A stretch of 64,000 nucleotides of DNA from Desulfovibrio legallii (GCF_900102485.1 NZ_FNBX01000001.1:212954-276953); one strand, 5' to 3'; positions 16,798 through 35,499 are shown, counted from the first letter of the stretch. Notes: generated by a model not told the origin, from the sequence alone. Program-made: numbers and translations.

Positions 16798-16843
16798 CCA
16801 AAAACGCGCGCGGTCCGGGGTCTGGCCCCGAACCGCGCGCGTT
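16798..16843 (-). terminator. Terminator of rpoBC
   Basis: On the minus strand a long GC hairpin (ACGCGCGCGGT with ACCGCGCGCGT arms, continued by CGGGG/CCCCG) is followed by TTTTT. It lies 37 bases past the rpoC stop. Confidence 0.9.
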
Positions 16844-16879
16844 GTGATCAAGCTGGTTATGCTTTTGCCTACCCGGGGG

Positions 16880-21052
<4,173 letters not shown>

Positions 21053-21153
21053 TCTATGTACCTTGCTTTGGTAAAAGCTCGTTGGAATCGTTGACGCTTT
21101 GCCGGGCCGGGCCTGCACCGGGGGCCGCCGCAGGGCGGCCCCCGGCAAATGCC

Positions 21154-25290
<4,137 letters not shown>

Positions 25291-25556
25291 GGGTACCTCA
25301 AGTAGGTAGGCGGTTGCGCCCCGGCGTGCGCATCTGCGCTCATGGCGACGCCGGCGGGCAAAAAACGTGCGTTTACGACACCCTGAAAGCGTAAAGGCAC
25401 GGCGTGGAAGGTGATTTGCACCGGCAGAGGCGAAAAAAACCCATCCCTGTCTGCGCAACAGGGTTTGGGTTTGGGCGTTCGCCTTAAAATATGTTCCGAT
25501 GCAGCGTATTGTAAAGAATCAGAAACGAAGCCTCCCGCATCGTCATTGAAAGGGGA

Positions 25557-25585
25557 TACATAATCGAAAAAATTACGCTTGGCAA
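25557..25585 (-). promoter_or_regulatory. Candidate internal promoter for rpoBC
   Basis: On the minus strand: TTGCCA (25580-25585), 17-base spacer, TATGTA (25557-25562), in an AT-rich island about 270 bases upstream of rpoB. It would allow rpoBC expression independent of the upstream attenuator. Confidence 0.5.
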
Positions 25586-25652
25586 GGTTTTTTTGCAAAT
25601 ATTTTTTTGCGCGTCCGGCAAACAAGGCTTCAGGCGGCCGCGCCCCCGCAAC

Positions 25653-25682
25653 AAAAAGGGCGGAGCCGCGCGGCCCCGCCCC
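25653..25682 (-). terminator. Attenuator between rplL and rpoB
   Basis: 24 bases after the rplL stop, the minus strand forms GGGCGG...CCGCCC around a GC core, followed by TTTTT. Partial termination here is the known way bacteria make more L7/L12 than RNA polymerase. Confidence 0.8.
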
Positions 25683-25705
25683 AAAGATTCCGGTTTGCGC
25701 GGAAC

Positions 25706-26089
25706 CTACTTGATCTCCACAGTGGCGCCGGCCTCGGTAAGCTGCTTCTTGGCTTCCTCGGCTTCGTCCTTGGAGACGGCTTCCTTGAGGGTGGAGGGGC
25801 AGCCGTCCACCTTTTCCTTGGCTTCTTTGAGGCCCAGGCTGGTAAGGGCGCGCACCACTTTGATGACCGCGATCTTGTTGGCGCCGGCTTCCTTCAGCAC
25901 CACGTCGAACTCGGTCTTTTCTTCGGCGGCCTCGGCAGCGCCGGCGGCCGGAGCGGCCATAACCATGGCGGCGGCGGGGGCGGCGGCGGAAACGCCGAAC
26001 TTCTCTTCCAGCTCTTTAATGAATTCGGAAAGTTCAAGCACCGTCATGTTGGAGATGAATTCAACAACTTCTTCTTTGGTAATGGCCAT
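25706..26089 (-). CDS. rplL: 50S ribosomal protein L7/L12
   Basis: 127 aa. The N-terminal dimerisation domain ([17 protein letters not shown]...) is followed by an Ala-rich hinge (residues 35-55) and the C-terminal domain that contacts translation factors ([20 protein letters not shown] then [11 protein letters not shown]). It is a stalk protein bound to L10. It follows rplJ after a 44-bp gap, with AGGAGACATGT before the start. Confidence 0.99.
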   Translation of the reverse strand: MAITKEEVVEFISNMTVLELSEFIKELEEKFGVSAAAPAAAMVMAAPAAGAAEAAEEKTEFDVVLKEAGANKIAVIKVVRALTSLGLKEAKEKVDGCPSTLKEAVSKDEAEEAKKQLTEAGATVEIK

Positions 26090-26133
26090 GACATGTCTCC
26101 TGAATAAATTGGCTTGGCTGCGTTGCGGGGGCC

Positions 26134-26658
26134 TTAGGCGGCCTTGCCTTTCTGCTCTTCAATGCCCTTGAGGGCGTAGAGCAGGCCGCGCAGCAGGTTG
26201 GCAAACAGCGACACAAAATTGGTGGGTACGGCGTTCATGGTGCCGAGCAGCTGACCAAGAAGCTGTTCCCTACCGGGCAGCTTGGCCAGGGCGTCAATCT
26301 GGGCGGCGTCAAGCGCCTTGCCGTCCAGGCTGGCGCAACGCAGCTCAAAGAGCTTGCTCTGCTTGGCAAAATCGCTGAGCGCCTTGGCCACCGCCACCGG
26401 GTCGTCGTACCCAAAGGCCACGCCGCAGTTATCGTGGAACTTGTCCTTGATAGCGGCGTGCGTGCCGTCGGTCAGAGCAATACGGGCCAGCGTGTTTTTG
26501 ACGACGTGGTATTCGCCGCCAGCCTTGCGCAGGCTGACACGCAGGTTCGTCAGCTCTTCCACCGACATGCCCTTGAAGTCCGTGAGCACCGCAAAGGAAG
26601 CCCTCTCGGCGCGAGCCTTGATGGCCTCAATAACGGCGGCTTTTTCAGACCTGTTCAC
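26134..26658 (-). CDS. rplJ: 50S ribosomal protein L10
   Basis: 174 aa with a GTG start at 26658 ([13 protein letters not shown]), preceded by GAGAGG. The in-frame ATG further upstream would run into the leader RNA. The N-terminal rRNA-binding region ([31 protein letters not shown]) and the C-terminal L7/L12-binding helix ([17 protein letters not shown]) are present. It forms the stalk base and represses its own operon through the leader. Confidence 0.98.
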   Translation of the reverse strand: MNRSEKAAVIEAIKARAERASFAVLTDFKGMSVEELTNLRVSLRKAGGEYHVVKNTLARIALTDGTHAAIKDKFHDNCGVAFGYDDPVAVAKALSDFAKQSKLFELRCASLDGKALDAAQIDALAKLPGREQLLGQLLGTMNAVPTNFVSLFANLLRGLLYALKGIEEQKGKAA

Positions 26659-26699
26659 GTGATACCTCTCACGTTGGGGTTGCCAGGTGGAATGCCGAG

Positions 26700-26765
26700 C
26701 CAAAGAAGAAGCGTCTGGGCAGGCAGATTAAGGGGTTGCCCCCGCCTACCGTCTTCGACTCGAAA
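26700..26765 (-). ncRNA. Ribosomal protein L10 leader
   Basis: On the minus strand, CGAAGACGGTAGGC is followed by GGGGGCAACCCC and CTTAATCTGCCTGCCC. This matches the conserved L10-leader architecture: a helix flanking GAAGAC...TTAAT with a closing CTGCC. It lies about 40-105 bases before rplJ, where L10(L12)4 binds to repress translation. Confidence 0.8.
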
Positions 26766-26835
26766 TCCCGTTCCTCAGACAGTGCGTCCCGCAAGACCGC
26801 GGACAAACCGCAGGGCCGGGGGCGCTCCTGAAGGT

Positions 26836-27543
26836 TTAGCCTTCAAGAAATTTTTTGACCTGGGCCATGTCCACCTTGAAGCCGGGGCCCATGGTGGTGG
26901 AAACGGCCATGGAAAGCATGTAGGAGCCCTTGGCGGCCGAAGGCTTGAGACGGTTGACGGTCTCAAGCAGGGCCTTGAGGTTGCCCAGAATTTTTTCAGG
27001 CCCGAAGGAAACCTTGCCCAGGGGCGCGTGCAGCACGCCGGCTTTGTCCACTTTAAAGTCCACGCGGCCGGCCTTGAGCTCATTGACGGCCTTGGTCACG
27101 TCAAAGGTGACCGAGCCGGTCTTGGCGTTGGGCATGAGCCCGCGCGGGCCCAGCACACGGCCGATCTGACCCACAAGGGCCATAACGTCGGGCGTGGCCA
27201 CGGCGGCGTCAAAGTCGAGCCAGCCTTCCTTGACCTTGGCCACCAGGTCTTCCGCGCCAACCGCGTCCGCCCCGGCCTCGCGGGCCTCGGCCTGCTTCTC
27301 GCCCTTACAGAACACGGCCACGCGCACGGTCTTGCCCAGCCCGTGGGGCAGGGTGACGGCGCCGCGCACCATCTGGTCGGAGTATTTGGGGTCGACGCCC
27401 AGGCGGATGGCCACGTCCACAGTTTCGTCAAATTTGGCGAACGCGGCGGCCAGAGACTTGCTCACAGCGTCTTCAATGCTGAAACGCTCCTGAAGGCTGA
27501 CGCCTTCAAGGGCTTTGCGAAATTTTTTGCCATGGTTGGGCAT
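26836..27543 (-). CDS. rplA: 50S ribosomal protein L1
   Basis: 235 aa from [10 protein letters not shown] (ATG 27543). The signatures [38 protein letters not shown] and [12 protein letters not shown] are present. It forms the mobile L1 stalk on the 50S subunit at the E site and in many bacteria represses the rplKA mRNA. Downstream of rplK with a 185-bp gap. Confidence 0.99.
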   Translation of the reverse strand: MPNHGKKFRKALEGVSLQERFSIEDAVSKSLAAAFAKFDETVDVAIRLGVDPKYSDQMVRGAVTLPHGLGKTVRVAVFCKGEKQAEAREAGADAVGAEDLVAKVKEGWLDFDAAVATPDVMALVGQIGRVLGPRGLMPNAKTGSVTFDVTKAVNELKAGRVDFKVDKAGVLHAPLGKVSFGPEKILGNLKALLETVNRLKPSAAKGSYMLSMAVSTTMGPGFKVDMAQVKKFLEG

Positions 27544-27728
27544 GGGATAATCCTTGTCGTTTGCATCTCCTGCCGGGGCCCGACTGCACGGGGCCGGCAG
27601 TACAATTGATTCCAACGAGGGCGGGCCGCAAACTTCCGACGTTCTTCGCCGGCGCGTCCGCCGCCACAAGGCCGTTGCGCCGCGCTGCAAAGGGGAAGCG
27701 CCGGCGGCGCTCCCGGCGGCACGCGAGC

Positions 27729-28151
27729 TTACTTGATGTCGATGCCCATGCTGCGAGCCGTGCCCGCAATGGACTTGACCGCAGACTCAAGGCTGGCGGC
27801 GTTGAGGTCCGGCAGCTTGACCTTGGCGATCTCTTCCACCTGCGCGTGGGTCAGGCTGCCCACCTTGTTGCGGTTGGGTTCGCCGGAGCCCTTCTCAATC
27901 TTGGCGGCCTTCATGATCAGCACGGAAGCCGGGGGCGTTTTGGTGACGAACGTGAAAGAGCGGTCAGCGTACACCGTGATGACCACAGGGATGATCATGC
28001 CCTTCTGGTCCTGGGTGCGGGCGTTGAACTCTTTGCAGAAGCCCATGATGTTCAGGCCGTGCTGGCCCAGGGCCGGACCCACCGGCGGCGAGGGATTGGC
28101 CGCGCCGGCGGGAATCTGCAATTTGATTTTGGCAACTTCTTTTTTGGCCAT
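27729..28151 (-). CDS. rplK: 50S ribosomal protein L11
   Basis: 140 aa. The N-terminal domain has [20 protein letters not shown], including the proline residues linked to thiopeptide sensitivity. The C-terminal rRNA-binding domain ends [10 protein letters not shown]. It is part of the GTPase-associated centre and required for the stringent response through RelA. 115 bp after nusG. Confidence 0.99.
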   Translation of the reverse strand: MAKKEVAKIKLQIPAGAANPSPPVGPALGQHGLNIMGFCKEFNARTQDQKGMIIPVVITVYADRSFTFVTKTPPASVLIMKAAKIEKGSGEPNRNKVGSLTHAQVEEIAKVKLPDLNAASLESAVKSIAGTARSMGIDIK

Positions 28152-28266
28152 GTGCGTAATCCTTCATCGCTGCTGTGGCGCGGGCAGGCCCGCGCGGGCA
28201 GGTCATTAAAGAGCCGGGCGCGCGCAAGGGAAGCCTTGGCGGAACACCCGGGCAAAAGGGGCCGCG

Positions 28267-28839
28267 TTATCCTTTGGAAACCTGCACGAAATCCAGCTCC
28301 ACCGGCGTTTGCCGGCCGAAGATGGATACAGAGACGCGCAGTTTCCCCTTGTCGTAATTCACGTCTTCCACCACGCCGTTAAAGCCGCCGAAGGGCCCTT
28401 CAATAACCCGCACTTCGTCGCCCCGGTCAAAATTGAACTTGGGCCGCGGGGTTTCCTTGCGGGTTTCCATCAGGGCCAGAATGCGCTCGGCCTCGGCATC
28501 GCGCATGGGGGTAGGACGGTTTTTGCCGCCCACAAAGCCGGTCACCTTGGAAATGGACTGCACCAGGTGCCAGGAAAGGTCGGTCATGACCATGCGCACC
28601 ATGACGTAGCCGGGGTAGAACTTGCGCGTGGAGGTGCGCTGCTGCCCGCCCTTGGTGGGCTCAATAACCTTTTCGGTAGGCACCACCACCTCTTCAATCA
28701 GGCCCTGGTCCTGCCCCGTGCGGCGCAACTCGTTAATGGTCTTCTGCACGCGCTGCTCGAAGCCCGAGTAGGTGTGCACAATATACCAGCGAGCTTTTTT
28801 GGAAAGCTCGGAAGTTTCGTCGATAACGGGTTCTTTCAT
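28267..28839 (-). CDS. nusG: Transcription antitermination/elongation factor NusG
   Basis: 190 aa. The NGN domain (RWYIVHTYSGFEQRVQKTI, FYPGYVMVRM, VTGFVGG) is followed by the C-terminal KOW domain (DRGDEVRVIEGPFGGFNG). The ~25 extra N-terminal residues (MKEPVIDETSEL...) form a short acidic leader. It binds the RNA polymerase clamp and couples to Rho and ribosomal S10. 8 bp after secE. Confidence 0.98.
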   Translation of the reverse strand: MKEPVIDETSELSKKARWYIVHTYSGFEQRVQKTINELRRTGQDQGLIEEVVVPTEKVIEPTKGGQQRTSTRKFYPGYVMVRMVMTDLSWHLVQSISKVTGFVGGKNRPTPMRDAEAERILALMETRKETPRPKFNFDRGDEVRVIEGPFGGFNGVVEDVNYDKGKLRVSVSIFGRQTPVELDFVQVSKG

Positions 28840-28847
28840 ATCGGCCT

Positions 28848-29087
28848 TCAGGACAGTATGGTCTTGATGAGGGAGGAGAGACCAAGGTCCACCAGCCCCA
28901 GAATGACAGCCATCACGGCAACAAAGCCCAGCACGGCCAGGGTGGCCTTGCGCGTCTCTTGCAGCGTGGGCCAGGTGACCTTGCGCAGTTCGACCTTGGA
29001 GTCCTCCACATAGCGGGCAAAGCGGGCCACGGGATTGGGACCTTTGGCCGCCTTATCGTCAACGGCTTGAGCCTGTTTTTTTGCCAT
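28848..29087 (-). CDS. secE: Preprotein translocase subunit SecE
   Basis: 79 aa from MAKKQAQAVDD (ATG 29087); the longer frame would run into tRNA-Trp. The conserved amphipathic segment VELRKVTWPTLQETRKAT precedes a single transmembrane helix (about 50-72), as in the short one-helix SecE type. It clamps SecY in the membrane. Located between tRNA-Trp and nusG as in most bacteria. Confidence 0.97.
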   Translation of the reverse strand: MAKKQAQAVDDKAAKGPNPVARFARYVEDSKVELRKVTWPTLQETRKATLAVLGFVAVMAVILGLVDLGLSSLIKTILS

Positions 29088-29108
29088 GGTGCGTCCGGGG
29101 ATAAAAAA

Positions 29109-29185
29109 TGGCAGGGCAGGAGGGATTCGAACCCCCAACTTGCGGTTTTGGAGACCGCCGCTCTAGCCGTTAGAGCTACTGCCCT
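29109..29185 (-). tRNA. tRNA-Trp (CCA)
   Basis: 77 nt with encoded CCA. The acceptor stem AGGGCAG/CTGCCCT, the anticodon loop CTCCAAA with anticodon CCA, and the T-arm GGTTCGAATCC are all intact. Sits between rpmG and secE. Confidence 0.97.
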
Positions 29186-29227
29186 GCGCGCCGTCCGGGG
29201 GGCTTGCCGCCCCCCGGCGGAAGAATG

Positions 29228-29377
29228 TTACCTGGTTTCGCGATGCACGGTGTGCTTCTTGTCCCAGGGGCAATATTTTTTCATTTCCAGCCGCCCGGTG
29301 GTGGTCTTCTTGTTCTTCCGGGTGCTGTAGTTGCGGCGCTTGCACTCAGTGCAGGCCAGGATGATGTTAACTCGCAT
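29228..29377 (-). CDS. rpmG: 50S ribosomal protein L33
   Basis: 49 aa: [17 protein letters not shown], then [20 protein letters not shown]. The first zinc pair is CTEC (C9, C12). Of the second CxxC, only the first Cys remains (CPWD), so the zinc knuckle has three cysteines plus an Asp. Only 4 bases separate it from tuf upstream. Too small to be mistaken for anything else given its sequence and place. Confidence 0.96.
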   Translation of the reverse strand: MRVNIILACTECKRRNYSTRKNKKTTTGRLEMKKYCPWDKKHTVHRETR

Positions 29378-29381
29378 GGCG

Positions 29382-30575
29382 TTACTCGATGATTTCGGTC
29401 ACGACGCCCGAACCCACAGTGCGGCCGCCTTCACGGATGGCGAAGCGCAGGCCGGCTTCCATGGCGATGGGGGCGATGAGCTCCACGATGAACTGGGAGT
29501 TATCGCCGGGCATGACCATTTCCACGCCTTCAGGCAGATCGATGACGCCGGTGATGTCCGTGGTGCGGAAGTAGAACTGCGGACGGTAGCCAGTGAAGAA
29601 GGGGGTGTGACGGCCGCCTTCTTCCTTGGAGAGCACATACACCTCAGCCTTGAACTTCTTGTGCGGCGTGATGGTCTTGGGCGCGGCAAGCACCTGGCCA
29701 CGTTCCACGTCGTCACGCTTGGTGCCGCGCAGAAGCACGCCGATGTTGTCGCCGGCCTGGCCCTGGTCAAGCAGCTTGCGGAACATTTCCACGCCCGTGC
29801 AGGTGGTCTTCTGGGTGGGCTTGATGCCCACGATTTCCACTTCGTCGCCCACCTTGATGACGCCGCGCTCCACACGACCGGTCACCACGGTGCCACGGCC
29901 GGAGATGGAAAACACGTCTTCAATGGGCATCAGGAAGGGCTTGTCGATATCGCGCACGGGCTCAGGAATGAAGTCGTCGCAGGCCTGGAGCAGGTCCAGG
30001 ATGCACTTGGCTTCGGGGGCGTCGGCGCTGTCGGCTTCCAGAGCCTTGAGGGCGGAGCCGCGGATGACGGGCACGTCGTCGCCGGGGAAGTCGTAGGAAG
30101 AGAGCAGCTCGCGCACTTCCATTTCCACCAGCTCCAGCAGCTCTTCGTCGTCCACCAGGTCGCACTTGTTCAGAAAGACCACCAGCTGGGGCACGCCCAC
30201 CTGACGGGCAAGCAGGATGTGCTCACGGGTCTGGGGCATGGGGCCGTCGGTGGCGGCCACCACCAGGATGCCGCCGTCCATCTGGGCGGCGCCGGTGATC
30301 ATGTTCTTAATGTAGTCGGCGTGGCCGGGGCAGTCCACATGCGCGTAGTGGCGCTTGTCGGTTTCATACTCCACGTGGGCCGTGGAGATGGTGATGCCGC
30401 GTTCTTTTTCTTCGGGGGCCTTGTCGATTTCGTCATACGAAACGAAGTGGCCCTCGCCCTTGAGGCCGGCGATCTTGGTGATGGCGGCGGTGAGGGTGGT
30501 CTTGCCGTGGTCGATGTGGCCGATGGTGCCGATGTTTACATGGGGCTTTTTGCGCTGAAATTTTTCCTTGCCCAT
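29382..30575 (-). CDS. tuf: Elongation factor Tu
   Basis: 397 aa. G1 [10 protein letters not shown], switch [15 protein letters not shown]4 NKCDLVDD and G5 SALKALE are present, followed by domains II and III to [10 protein letters not shown]. It delivers aminoacyl-tRNA to the ribosome. Downstream of tRNA-Thr-Tyr-Gly, the common tRNA-tufB arrangement. Confidence 0.99.
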   Translation of the reverse strand: MGKEKFQRKKPHVNIGTIGHIDHGKTTLTAAITKIAGLKGEGHFVSYDEIDKAPEEKERGITISTAHVEYETDKRHYAHVDCPGHADYIKNMITGAAQMDGGILVVAATDGPMPQTREHILLARQVGVPQLVVFLNKCDLVDDEELLELVEMEVRELLSSYDFPGDDVPVIRGSALKALEADSADAPEAKCILDLLQACDDFIPEPVRDIDKPFLMPIEDVFSISGRGTVVTGRVERGVIKVGDEVEIVGIKPTQKTTCTGVEMFRKLLDQGQAGDNIGVLLRGTKRDDVERGQVLAAPKTITPHKKFKAEVYVLSKEEGGRHTPFFTGYRPQFYFRTTDITGVIDLPEGVEMVMPGDNSQFIVELIAPIAMEAGLRFAIREGGRTVGSGVVTEIIE

Positions 30576-30787
30576 TGTACGTCTCCCTGGAGAAAAAAGT
30601 TTTGCGTTTTACCTGCGTTACACTGATAAATCCGGGTTCGCGCGTGCTGTAACGCCTGCTCCTCGCGTAACGGCTGCGGCAGGGGGCAAGGCCGTGAGGG
30701 CGGCCCGCTGTCCGCATTCAGTCCCTGGACACCAGGGAACGTGCATTGGCGGACAAGATGACTGAAGGGGGGCAGGACCGGCAGGAA
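30576..30787. other. Leader region between tRNA-Gly and tuf
   Basis: 212 bp, GC-rich, with no gene. It is probably the 5' untranslated part of the tRNA-tuf transcript. GGAGACGT precedes the tuf ATG. Confidence 0.4.
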
Positions 30788-30864
30788 TGGAGCGGGAAAC
30801 GGGATTCGAACCCGCAACCCTCAGCTTGGAAGGCTGATGCTCTAGCCGTTGAGCTATTCCCGCA
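30788..30864 (-). tRNA. tRNA-Gly (TCC)
   Basis: 77 nt with encoded CCA. Acceptor GCGGGAA/TTCCCGC, anticodon loop CTTCCAA (anticodon TCC), T-arm GGGTTCGAATCC. Confidence 0.97.
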
Positions 30865-30961
30865 CGTTACCGTAGTACCCCGACAGGCTTCCTGTCTCCT
30901 ACAGCCAAGGCAGTTTTTGTAACCACCCACCTACCGTCCCTCAGGGGAAGCGGAAAAGTGG

Positions 30962-31047
30962 TGGTGGAGGGGGGTGGATTTGAACCACCGAAGTCTTACG
31001 ACGACAGATTTACAGTCTGTTCCCTTTGGCCACTCGGGAACCCCTCC
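30962..31047 (-). tRNA. tRNA-Tyr (GTA)
   Basis: 86 nt with encoded CCA. Acceptor GGAGGGG/CCCCTCC, anticodon GTA in ACTGTAAAT, and the long variable arm typical of class II tRNAs (CGTCGTAAGACTTCG). Confidence 0.97.
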
Positions 31048-31094
31048 ACAGAGCTTGGCAAAGACCGGCGTTCCGATCTTTGTTCTGCTTTTTG

Positions 31095-31170
31095 TGGAGC
31101 TGGCGATGGGACTCGAACCCGCAACCTGCTGATTACAAATCAGCTGCTCTGCCAGTTGAGCTACGCCAGC
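31095..31170 (-). tRNA. tRNA-Thr (TGT)
   Basis: 76 nt with encoded CCA. Acceptor GCTGGCG/CGCCAGC, anticodon TGT in ATTTGTAAT, T-arm GGGTTCGAGTCC. First gene of the tRNA-tuf transcript; a TTGCTT-17-TGGCTA promoter may lie just upstream. Confidence 0.97.
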
Positions 31171-31297
31171 GGCAACACTGCTTCTTAGCCATTTCCCCCC
31201 TGCTTGGCAAGCAAAAAATGCATTTTGCGGCAATTTTCTGTTTGCGGCGCACCGTGCCTGGGGGCGGCCCTCCGCGACGGACGCGGAAAAACGAGCG

Positions 31298-32155
31298 TTA
31301 CCCTATGCCCTTTTGGCCGTAAGTGCAACGGTCCAGCCCGGCCAGATCCTGGCGCGTAGCCGGGGCGGCAAAGCCCGCTTCCCGCAGCAGGGCCTGCACG
31401 CAGGGCCCCTGGGCTGCCCCGTGCTCCAGCAGCACGAAGCCGCCTGGACGCAGGGCCCGGGCCGCGGCCAGGGCAACGGCCCGCAGGTGGGCCAGGCCGT
31501 TCTCCGGCGAAAAAAGGGCCGTGTGGGGCTCAAAACGCAGTACGGTCTGCATGACCTGGGGACGCTCCGCCGCGGCCACATACGGGGGATTGCTTACCAC
31601 CAGGCCGCAGCTTTCGGGCTGCAGGGGCGCGGCGAACAGGTCAGCCCGCACGGGGCGCACCCGGTCCGCGAGCCCCAGGCGCAGGGCATTGGCCTGGGCC
31701 ACGGCCAGAGCCGCCGCGCTCAGGTCCAGGGCCAGGCCCCGCCACAAGGGGCGGCTGTGGGCCAGGGTCAGGCCGATGCAGCCGCAGCCCGCGCCCAGGT
31801 CCGCAAAGCGGAGCGCCGTGTGCGGGTCGGGCAGGAGCTCCAGGGCCGCGTCCACCAGCAGCTCCGTTTCCGGCCGGGGGATGAGGGTTTGGGGCGCGAC
31901 CAGGAAGTCCAGGCCGTAAAATTCTTTGTGTCCAGTGATATAGGCCAGGGGTTCGCCCGTGGCCCGACGGTCCATGAGGGCGTCCAGGACGGCCAGCTCG
32001 CCGGCGGTCAGTTCCCGCTGCGCCGCTAGCACGCACTCCAGGCGGCTGAGGCCCAGGGCTGCTTCGGCCAGGGCCTGCGCGCAAAGGCGGGGGCTGTCCG
32101 CCCCCGCCTTGTGCAATCGTCGGCCCGCCAGGACCAGGTAGTCGCCCAGGCGCAC
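31298..32155 (-). CDS. prmC: Peptide chain release factor N5-glutamine methyltransferase
   Basis: 285 aa, GTG start at 32155 sharing one base with the lon stop (TAGTG). An N-terminal helical domain (1-75) is followed by a class I SAM methyltransferase: IPRPETELLVD, DLGAGCGCIGLTLA, and the catalytic substrate motif VSNPPYVA. It methylates the Gln of the GGQ motif of RF1 and RF2. It is often next to prfA, but here it is about 28 kb away, at the end of a holA-radC-lon-prmC run. The frame could alternatively start at a nearby codon, but the overlap supports translational coupling. Confidence 0.94.
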   Translation of the reverse strand: MRLGDYLVLAGRRLHKAGADSPRLCAQALAEAALGLSRLECVLAAQRELTAGELAVLDALMDRRATGEPLAYITGHKEFYGLDFLVAPQTLIPRPETELLVDAALELLPDPHTALRFADLGAGCGCIGLTLAHSRPLWRGLALDLSAAALAVAQANALRLGLADRVRPVRADLFAAPLQPESCGLVVSNPPYVAAAERPQVMQTVLRFEPHTALFSPENGLAHLRAVALAAARALRPGGFVLLEHGAAQGPCVQALLREAGFAAPATRQDLAGLDRCTYGQKGIG

Positions 32156-34704
32156 TAGGCCTCAGCGCCTTCCCGCCGCCGCGCCGCCGCGGCGGCTTTG
32201 GCCTTGGGGGCGCGGGCGGCCTTGGCCCCGCCGGTTTTGGCGTCGGGCGCGCCGCCGGTTATTTTGGCGTCCTCAAAGACCAGGGGCGGCAGCTCGTCGT
32301 AGTGGTGTACGGGGTGCACGCTGATGCGCCGGAGCAGGTCCTTGGGCACGTCTTCAAGATCCTTTACGTTCTGGTAAGGGATGACCACATGCTTGAGGCC
32401 GCGGGCCACGCCCGCCAGGATTTTTTCCTTGATGCCGCCCACAGGCAGCACCCGGCCCTGGAGGGTGATTTCGCCGGTCATGCAGAGGTCGGCGCGCACG
32501 CGGCGGCCGGTGAGGGCCGAGATGAGGGCCGTGGTCAGGGTGACGCCCGCCGAGGGGCCGTCCTTGGGCGTAGCGCCCGCGGGCACGTGCACATGGATAT
32601 CGTGCTTGCTTACGAAGCCGGGGTCCACGCCCAGCTCGTCGGCCCGGCTGCGGATGTAGCTCAGGGCGGCCTGGGCGCTCTCCTTCATAACGTCGCCCAG
32701 TTGCCCTGTAAGAGTGAGGCCGCCCTTGCCCTTCATGACCGTGGCCTCTACGGTAAGCACCTCGCCGCCGGCCGGGGTCCAGGCCAGGCCCAGAGCCATG
32801 CCGGGCAGGAGGGTTTTTTCCTTTTCATCCTCTATGAAGCGCGGCGCGCCCAGGATTTTTTCCACGTCCGCCGCGCCCACTTTGAAGGGGCCTTTTTCGC
32901 CTTCTGCCTTGCGGCGGGCCAGCTTGCGGCAGATGGAGGAGAGCTCGCGCTCCAGATTGCGCAGCCCGGCCTCGCGGGTGTATTCGCGCACCACTTTGAC
33001 CAGGGCCGCGTCGCTCAGGTTCACGTCGCCCGCTTCCAGGCCGTTTTCCTCAATTTTTTTGGGCAGCAGGTGCTTGCGGGCGATTTCGGTCTTTTCCTGC
33101 AAGGTGTAGCCGGGCAGGGAGATGACCTCCATACGGTCGCGCAGGGCCGCCGGGATGGTATCCAGGTGGTTGGCCGTGCAGATGAACATGACCTTGGAGA
33201 GATCAAAGGGCACGTTCAGGTAGTGGTCGCTGAAGGTGTAGTTCTGTTCCGGGTCCAGCACTTCCAGCAGGGCGGAAGAGGGGTCGCCCCGGAAATCTGT
33301 GCCCAGTTTGTCCACCTCGTCCAGGACCATGACGGGATTGCGCGTGCCGGCCTGCTTGAGGGCCTGGATGATGCGTCCGGGCATGGCTCCGACGTAGGTG
33401 CGCCGGTGCCCGCGGATTTCGGCCTCGTCGTGCATGCCGCCCAGGGAGAGCCGCTGGAATTTGCGGCCCAGAGCCCGCGCGATGGAGCGCCCCAGGGAGG
33501 TTTTGCCCACGCCGGGAGGGCCCGCAAAGCAGAGGATGGGGCCTTTGGACTGCGGGTTGAGCTTGCGCACGCTCAGAAACTCCAGGATGCGGTCCTTGAC
33601 CTTGTCCAGACCGCAGTGGTCCGCGTCCAGGATTTCCTTGGCGTGGGCGATGTCCAGCCGGTCGCGGGAGAGCTTCTTCCACGGCAGATCCACCAGCCAG
33701 TCCAGATAGGTGCGCACCACATTGGCCTCGGAGGAGTCGGCGTGCATGCCGGAGAGGCGGCGCAGCTGCTTGTCCGCCTCTTTGCGGACGTCCTTGGGCA
33801 GGCCGGCCTTGTTCAGGGCCTTGCGCAGGTTTTCCAGGTCTTCTTCGCCCTCTTCGTCCTTGTCGCCCAACTCATTGCGGATGGCCTTGAGCTGCTCGCG
33901 CAGGAAGTAGTCCTTCTGCGCTTTGTCCATGCCTTCGCGGGCGGAACTCTGGATGCGGGCCTGCACGGTGGCCACCTCCACCTCGCGCTGGAGCTGGGTG
34001 TTGACCAGCATGAGGCGCTCTATGGGGTCTTCCGTTTCCAGAATGCGCTGGGCCTCGGCGGTTTTGAGGCGCATGTTGGCGGCGATGAGGTCCGCCAGGC
34101 GGCCGGGGTCGTCCACGCCCTGCAGCACGGCCAGCACGTCCGGCGAGGAAAGCCCGCGCAGGGTGAGCACCTTTTCGCTCTGCTCCCGCACGGAGCGCAG
34201 CAGGGCCTCCACCGTGGCGTCGGTAACGGCCGTGCGTTCGCTCATGGTGGCGATGCGGGCTTCCAGGTAGGGCTCCACCCGGCTGAAGGCCTCCACCCTG
34301 GCGCGGCTCACGCCCTGCACCAGGATTTTGACGCGCGAGTCGGGCATTTTGAGCATGCGCATGACCTGCACCACCGTGCCCACCTGGTAGAGGTCTTCAG
34401 GCCGGGGGTCTTCGGTGCCCTCTTCCTTCTGGGCGCAGACCAGCAGGTGGCGGCCGTTCTGCAGGGCCGCGTCCACAGCGCGCACGGATTTTTCCCGCCC
34501 GATGAACAGGGGCAGGATCATATAATTAAAGATGACCACATCGCGCACGGGCAGCACGGGCAGCACGTCGGGCACGGCCTGCGCGGCCGGGCCGCCTTCG
34601 TGCTCGTGCGTCTCGGGCGCAACGGCTTCACGTTCCGGCGTCGCGTCCGCGTCGGGCGTCTGGCCGGTGGGCGTCAAAGTGGTTTTTTCGTCAAAATCGC
34701 TCAT
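32155..34704 (-). CDS. lon: ATP-dependent protease Lon
   Basis: 849 aa. The LON substrate-binding N-domain (about 45-240, beginning [20 protein letters not shown]) is followed by a coiled-coil linker, an AAA+ module with Walker [12 protein letters not shown] and Walker [12 protein letters not shown], and a serine-lysine protease domain ([10 protein letters not shown] with the catalytic Ser, [11 protein letters not shown], and the Lys of [10 protein letters not shown]). The C-terminal ~40 residues are Ala/Lys-rich. Cytosolic quality-control protease. Starts within the last bases of radC (ATGA overlap). Confidence 0.98.
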   Translation of the reverse strand: MSDFDEKTTLTPTGQTPDADATPEREAVAPETHEHEGGPAAQAVPDVLPVLPVRDVVIFNYMILPLFIGREKSVRAVDAALQNGRHLLVCAQKEEGTEDPRPEDLYQVGTVVQVMRMLKMPDSRVKILVQGVSRARVEAFSRVEPYLEARIATMSERTAVTDATVEALLRSVREQSEKVLTLRGLSSPDVLAVLQGVDDPGRLADLIAANMRLKTAEAQRILETEDPIERLMLVNTQLQREVEVATVQARIQSSAREGMDKAQKDYFLREQLKAIRNELGDKDEEGEEDLENLRKALNKAGLPKDVRKEADKQLRRLSGMHADSSEANVVRTYLDWLVDLPWKKLSRDRLDIAHAKEILDADHCGLDKVKDRILEFLSVRKLNPQSKGPILCFAGPPGVGKTSLGRSIARALGRKFQRLSLGGMHDEAEIRGHRRTYVGAMPGRIIQALKQAGTRNPVMVLDEVDKLGTDFRGDPSSALLEVLDPEQNYTFSDHYLNVPFDLSKVMFICTANHLDTIPAALRDRMEVISLPGYTLQEKTEIARKHLLPKKIEENGLEAGDVNLSDAALVKVVREYTREAGLRNLERELSSICRKLARRKAEGEKGPFKVGAADVEKILGAPRFIEDEKEKTLLPGMALGLAWTPAGGEVLTVEATVMKGKGGLTLTGQLGDVMKESAQAALSYIRSRADELGVDPGFVSKHDIHVHVPAGATPKDGPSAGVTLTTALISALTGRRVRADLCMTGEITLQGRVLPVGGIKEKILAGVARGLKHVVIPYQNVKDLEDVPKDLLRRISVHPVHHYDELPPLVFEDAKITGGAPDAKTGGAKAARAPKAKAAAAARRREGAEA

Positions 34705-35417
34705 GTATAACTCCCCGACTGCAAGCGTATCCGCTGCGATTGCGTGATGCTGTAGCAGTCTCCCTCAGTGACGATAACATGGTCCAGGAACCGCAGGCCC
34801 AGGCGCGGGGCAAGCCTTTGCAGTTCTTCCGTCAGCAGTTTGTCGGCCTGCGACGGCAGGGCGTGCCCGCCGGGATGGTTGTGGACCAGGATGATGCCGC
34901 TGGCCTTGCGGGTGAGGGCCGCCTCCAGCACGTCCCGCGGGTAGAGGGGCACCTCCGCCACGCCGCCGCGCCGCAGGCGCTCCCAGGCGATGAGGCCGTT
35001 GCGCTGGTCCACCAGGGCAATCCAGCACTCTTCGTGCGGGCAGCCGGCCAGTCGGGCCTGGGCCATCCCGGCCACGGCCTCCGGCGTGGCCAGCACCTCG
35101 CGCCGCCGCACCGGGGCTGCGGCGCTGCGGGCCCGCGTTTCGCGCAGCACCTGCCAGAAGGTCAGCAGGCCCGGCCCAAAGCCGGGCACGGCCAGCAGCT
35201 CGTCCGGCCGGGCGTCCAGCGCGCCCCGGATGCTGCCGAAGCGCTGCAGCAGCTCCTTGGCCAGGGGCTTGGTATCCTTGCGGGTCAGACCATAGCCCAG
35301 CAAAAGCTCCAGCACTTCGTAATCCGCCACCGCCGTGGCCTCGCGGGCCAGCCGTTCGCGCACTCTGGCGCGGTGACCAAGATACGCGGGGGGATTGGAT
35401 GCCGGCTTTGCTGTCAT
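34701..35417 (-). CDS. radC: RadC family protein (JAB/MPN domain)
   Basis: 238 aa from [10 protein letters not shown] (ATG 35417). An N-terminal helix-hairpin-helix-like region ([32 protein letters not shown]) precedes the JAMM metalloprotease-like motif [16 protein letters not shown] near residues 186-201. The biochemical role of RadC is uncertain; the old DNA-repair assignment in E. coli was withdrawn. It is a chromosomal full-length copy in the holA-radC-lon-prmC run, not an anti-restriction or mobile copy. Confidence 0.93.
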   Translation of the reverse strand: MTAKPASNPPAYLGHRARVRERLAREATAVADYEVLELLLGYGLTRKDTKPLAKELLQRFGSIRGALDARPDELLAVPGFGPGLLTFWQVLRETRARSAAAPVRRREVLATPEAVAGMAQARLAGCPHEECWIALVDQRNGLIAWERLRRGGVAEVPLYPRDVLEAALTRKASGIILVHNHPGGHALPSQADKLLTEELQRLAPRLGLRFLDHVIVTEGDCYSITQSQRIRLQSGSYT

Positions 35418-35499
35418 AACATAAGCAGTTTTGCGAGGTGTGCAAGGGGCGCGCGGCGCAAAGACGCGCTGCGTCGGGGTCTCGTGTCGGTACGGCCGT

